Assembly (NCBI GenBank): GCA_005889285.1
Contig: VBFF01000095.1
Span: forward strand, 1 to 9,519
DNA length: 9,519 nt
From: Chloroflexota bacterium
GTDB taxonomy: Bacteria; Chloroflexota; Dormibacteria; CF-121
Direction: 5' to 3'
Numbering within the stretch: position 1 is the first letter of the stretch; the number at the start of each line of letters is the position of its first letter. Positions 8,317-9,519 of the stretch are shown here, piece by piece. The position numbers and the translations under genes were made by a program. The notes under the pieces were generated by a model that ran no database searches, was not told the origin of the DNA, and worked only from the letters and a program-made list of their open reading frames with translations.

Positions 8317-9356
8317 CGCGCGGTCGCCCGCTGGGGGTCGATGCGCAGGATGCGCCCGGACGTGTCGGTGACCCAGAGCGAGCCGTAGCCGTAGGCGAGC
8401 GTGATGCCGGGCTGGTCGATGGTTTTGACGACGCGGTTTGACGCCGGGTCGATGGCCTCGAGGCTGATCCCGCCGAGCCAGATTCCGGTGGGGGCAACCG
8501 CGATCGCATCCTGGCCGCTGCGCCCGTTGAAGGTGTTCACGTCGAGCGTCGTCGTCACGGTGTTCGTCGCTGGGTCGATCCGCGACAGGGTGCCGATGCC
8601 TTCGTTGCGCACCCAGACCGCGCCGTTCGCTACGGCGACGGGCAGCGGCGTCGGAGCCGACCAGCACGATGCGCTGCACGGCACGGGAATGGTGGCGACC
8701 ACCCGGTTTGAGCCGGCGTCGATTCGCGCCACGGTGCCTGCCCGGCTGATCGCCACCCACACGGTCTCGCCGTCGAGCGCCAGCCCCGACGGTCCACCCA
8801 GCTGCGCGATGGTCTGCACGAGCTGTTTCGAGCGAACATCGATCCGAACCACCACGTTGTCGTCGTAGCTGGTGACCCACAGCGCCTGATCATTGGCCCT
8901 GAGCTCGAAGGGTGTGACGCCGATGGGGATGGAAGCGACCTGGTGGCCGTCTTTGGGATCGATGGCGAGAATCGTGTTGGTGTCGTTCTTGGCAACCCAG
9001 AGCAGCCCATTGGCCGTGGCTATGGAACTGGGCAGGTCGCAGCGGCGGACGTGGAAGGTCGTGACCATGAAGCTGTGGACCGATCCATAGGGCTGACACA
9101 CGCGCTGGTAGAAGGCGCCGGCGTCTCCAACCCGAAGCGTGGCGACAACGCGATTTGACGCCGGATCGATCCTGGTGACGGTTCCGTCCCCGGTATTAGG
9201 GATCCAGACCGCACCAAGCCCGACCGCGGGTGTACCCGGCCGTGACCCGACGGCGATGCTGGCGAGCACGGGCCCGGAGGGGGCGGCCTGGGAGGGCGTG
9301 CACGAAACCAGTACCAGCGCGATCGCCCCCGCGACCCAGCCGCGACCGCGGCACAC
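8313..9356 (-). CDS. seven-repeat beta-propeller lipoprotein (YVTN/NHL/Vgb-like)
   Basis: Predicted secreted, lipid-anchored protein of 347 aa. The start is GTG at 9356, giving a signal peptide with hydrophobic core AGAIALVLVSC and lipobox LVSC (Cys19); sequence upstream of it overlaps the transporter ATPase gene. After that come seven repeats of the form ..AVWV....GTV.RIDP.SN.VVATI, with key Trp at 51, 120, 160, 200, 248, 293 and 328. Repeat 7 stops after RIDPQRATAR and lacks the last strand; the segment GPVLASIAVG (28-37) could complete it, the usual closure of a circular propeller. Two inserts carry Cys pairs (87/106 and 227/231). No enzyme motif is obvious; streptogramin-lyase-like and YncE-like propellers share this pattern. 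It lies seven bases after a LivF-type gene and overlaps the binding-protein gene by ATGA, so a role in transport or sensing at the cell surface is inferred. Confidence 0.85.
   Translation of the reverse strand: MCRGRGWVAGAIALVLVSCTPSQAAPSGPVLASIAVGSRPGTPAVGLGAVWIPNTGDGTVTRIDPASNRVVATLRVGDAGAFYQRVCQPYGSVHSFMVTTFHVRRCDLPSSIATANGLLWVAKNDTNTILAIDPKDGHQVASIPIGVTPFELRANDQALWVTSYDDNVVVRIDVRSKQLVQTIAQLGGPSGLALDGETVWVAISRAGTVARIDAGSNRVVATIPVPCSASCWSAPTPLPVAVANGAVWVRNEGIGTLSRIDPATNTVTTTLDVNTFNGRSGQDAIAVAPTGIWLGGISLEAIDPASNRVVKTIDQPGITLAYGYGSLWVTDTSGRILRIDPQRATAR
8431..8453 (-). repeat. blade-repeat DNA, copy in repeat 6
   Basis: This 23-base segment matches 9148-9170 at 21 of 23 positions. Both lie within DNA coding for the IDPASNRVV part of a propeller blade (repeats 6 and 1). 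The similarity at DNA level suggests fairly recent blade duplication or exchange within the gene. Confidence 0.6.
9148..9170 (-). repeat. blade-repeat DNA, copy in repeat 1
   Basis: Partner of the segment at 8431-8453, differing at two positions. It encodes the same IDPASNRVV stretch, at residues 63-71 of the propeller protein. Confidence 0.6.
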
Positions 9357-9363
9357 GATTGGG

Positions 9364-9519
9364 CTAGATGCCGAGATACGCCCTCTGAACGTCGGGGCTT
9401 TCGAGGAGCATCTTGGTCGGGCCTTCCTTGACGATGCGCCCGGTCTCCAGCACATAGCCGCGATTGGAGACAGTGAGTGCCTTGGTGGCGTTCTGCTCGA
9501 TCAGCAGGATGGTCGTGCC
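9364..9519 (-). CDS. livF: branched-chain amino acid ABC transporter ATP-binding protein (LivF type), C-terminal end only
   Basis: The last 51 residues of an ABC ATPase; the rest lies beyond the window. The visible sequence starts GTTILLIEQNATKALTVSNR, containing the H-loop-proximal ILLIEQN strand typical of LivF, followed by GYVLETGRIVKEGPTKMLL and ending QRAYLGI before a TAG stop. The phrase RGYVLETGRIV.EGP and the terminal AYLG are hallmarks of LivF rather than LivG. The Walker motifs cannot be checked. It energises import together with membrane subunits presumably encoded upstream on the minus strand. Seven bases separate it from the propeller gene, indicating one operon with the propeller and binding protein. 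Confidence 0.9.
   Translation of the reverse strand, partial: GTTILLIEQNATKALTVSNRGYVLETGRIVKEGPTKMLLESPDVQRAYLGI

Noticed and set aside
7657..8388. Plus-strand open frame (243 codons) opposite the binding protein
   Set aside because: Shadow of the minus-strand gene, whose lipobox and LIVBP motifs are convincing.
8317..8880. In-frame extension of the binding-protein frame upstream of its ATG
   Set aside because: The translated extension is Arg/His-rich low-complexity sequence in a shifted frame of the propeller gene, and the lipoprotein signal peptide begins exactly at ATG 8316.
8313..9356. CRISPR or other spaced repeat array suggested by recurring similar segments
   Set aside because: The repeats are degenerate, vary in spacing and stay in the reading frame; they encode propeller blades.

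Overview
The window reads as a stretch of chromosome from a high-GC, probably free-living bacterium. Tightly packed genes, GTG/TTG starts, weak Shine-Dalgarno sequences and TANNNT boxes close to starts fit Chloroflexota, Dormibacterota or Actinobacteria-like soil lineages. That placement is inference from style and was not tested by a search. There is no sign of phage, transposon, CRISPR array, tRNA or rRNA.

Left part (1-6063, + strand): the 3' end of metK (S-adenosylmethionine synthetase) runs directly into a five-gene sugar-nucleotide block. The order is an RMD-type GDP-4-keto-6-deoxymannose reductase, a single-domain mannose-1-phosphate guanylyltransferase (ManC), GDP-mannose 4,6-dehydratase (Gmd), a phosphohexomutase of the phosphogluco/phosphomannomutase family, and a small cupin resembling the mannose-6-phosphate isomerase domain. 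Read in pathway order, mostly the reverse of gene order, these supply every step from fructose-6-phosphate to GDP-D-rhamnose: cupin isomerase, mutase, ManC, Gmd, Rmd. Genes overlap or are separated by at most 53 bases, so one operon is likely. No glycosyltransferase or export gene lies in the window.

Middle (6064-7048): a 130-base intergenic region holds three small structures in a row: a tandem 9-bp repeat, a triple CGTCG repeat, and an 18-of-20 palindrome in AT-rich sequence. A possible -10 box follows, seven bases before the ATG of an unrecognised multi-pass membrane protein.

Right part (7045-9519, - strand): the C-terminal end of a LivF-type ATPase of a branched-chain amino acid (HAAT) ABC transporter is followed by a lipoprotein with seven beta-propeller repeats. 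An ATGA overlap then leads into a LIVBP-type substrate-binding lipoprotein. The membrane protein and the binding protein converge tail to tail, and their stop codons overlap.

The two observations I rate highest are the propeller lipoprotein embedded in the transporter operon and the structured intergenic region at 6064-6193. The GDP-rhamnose module is unusually complete, but its parts are known enzymes.
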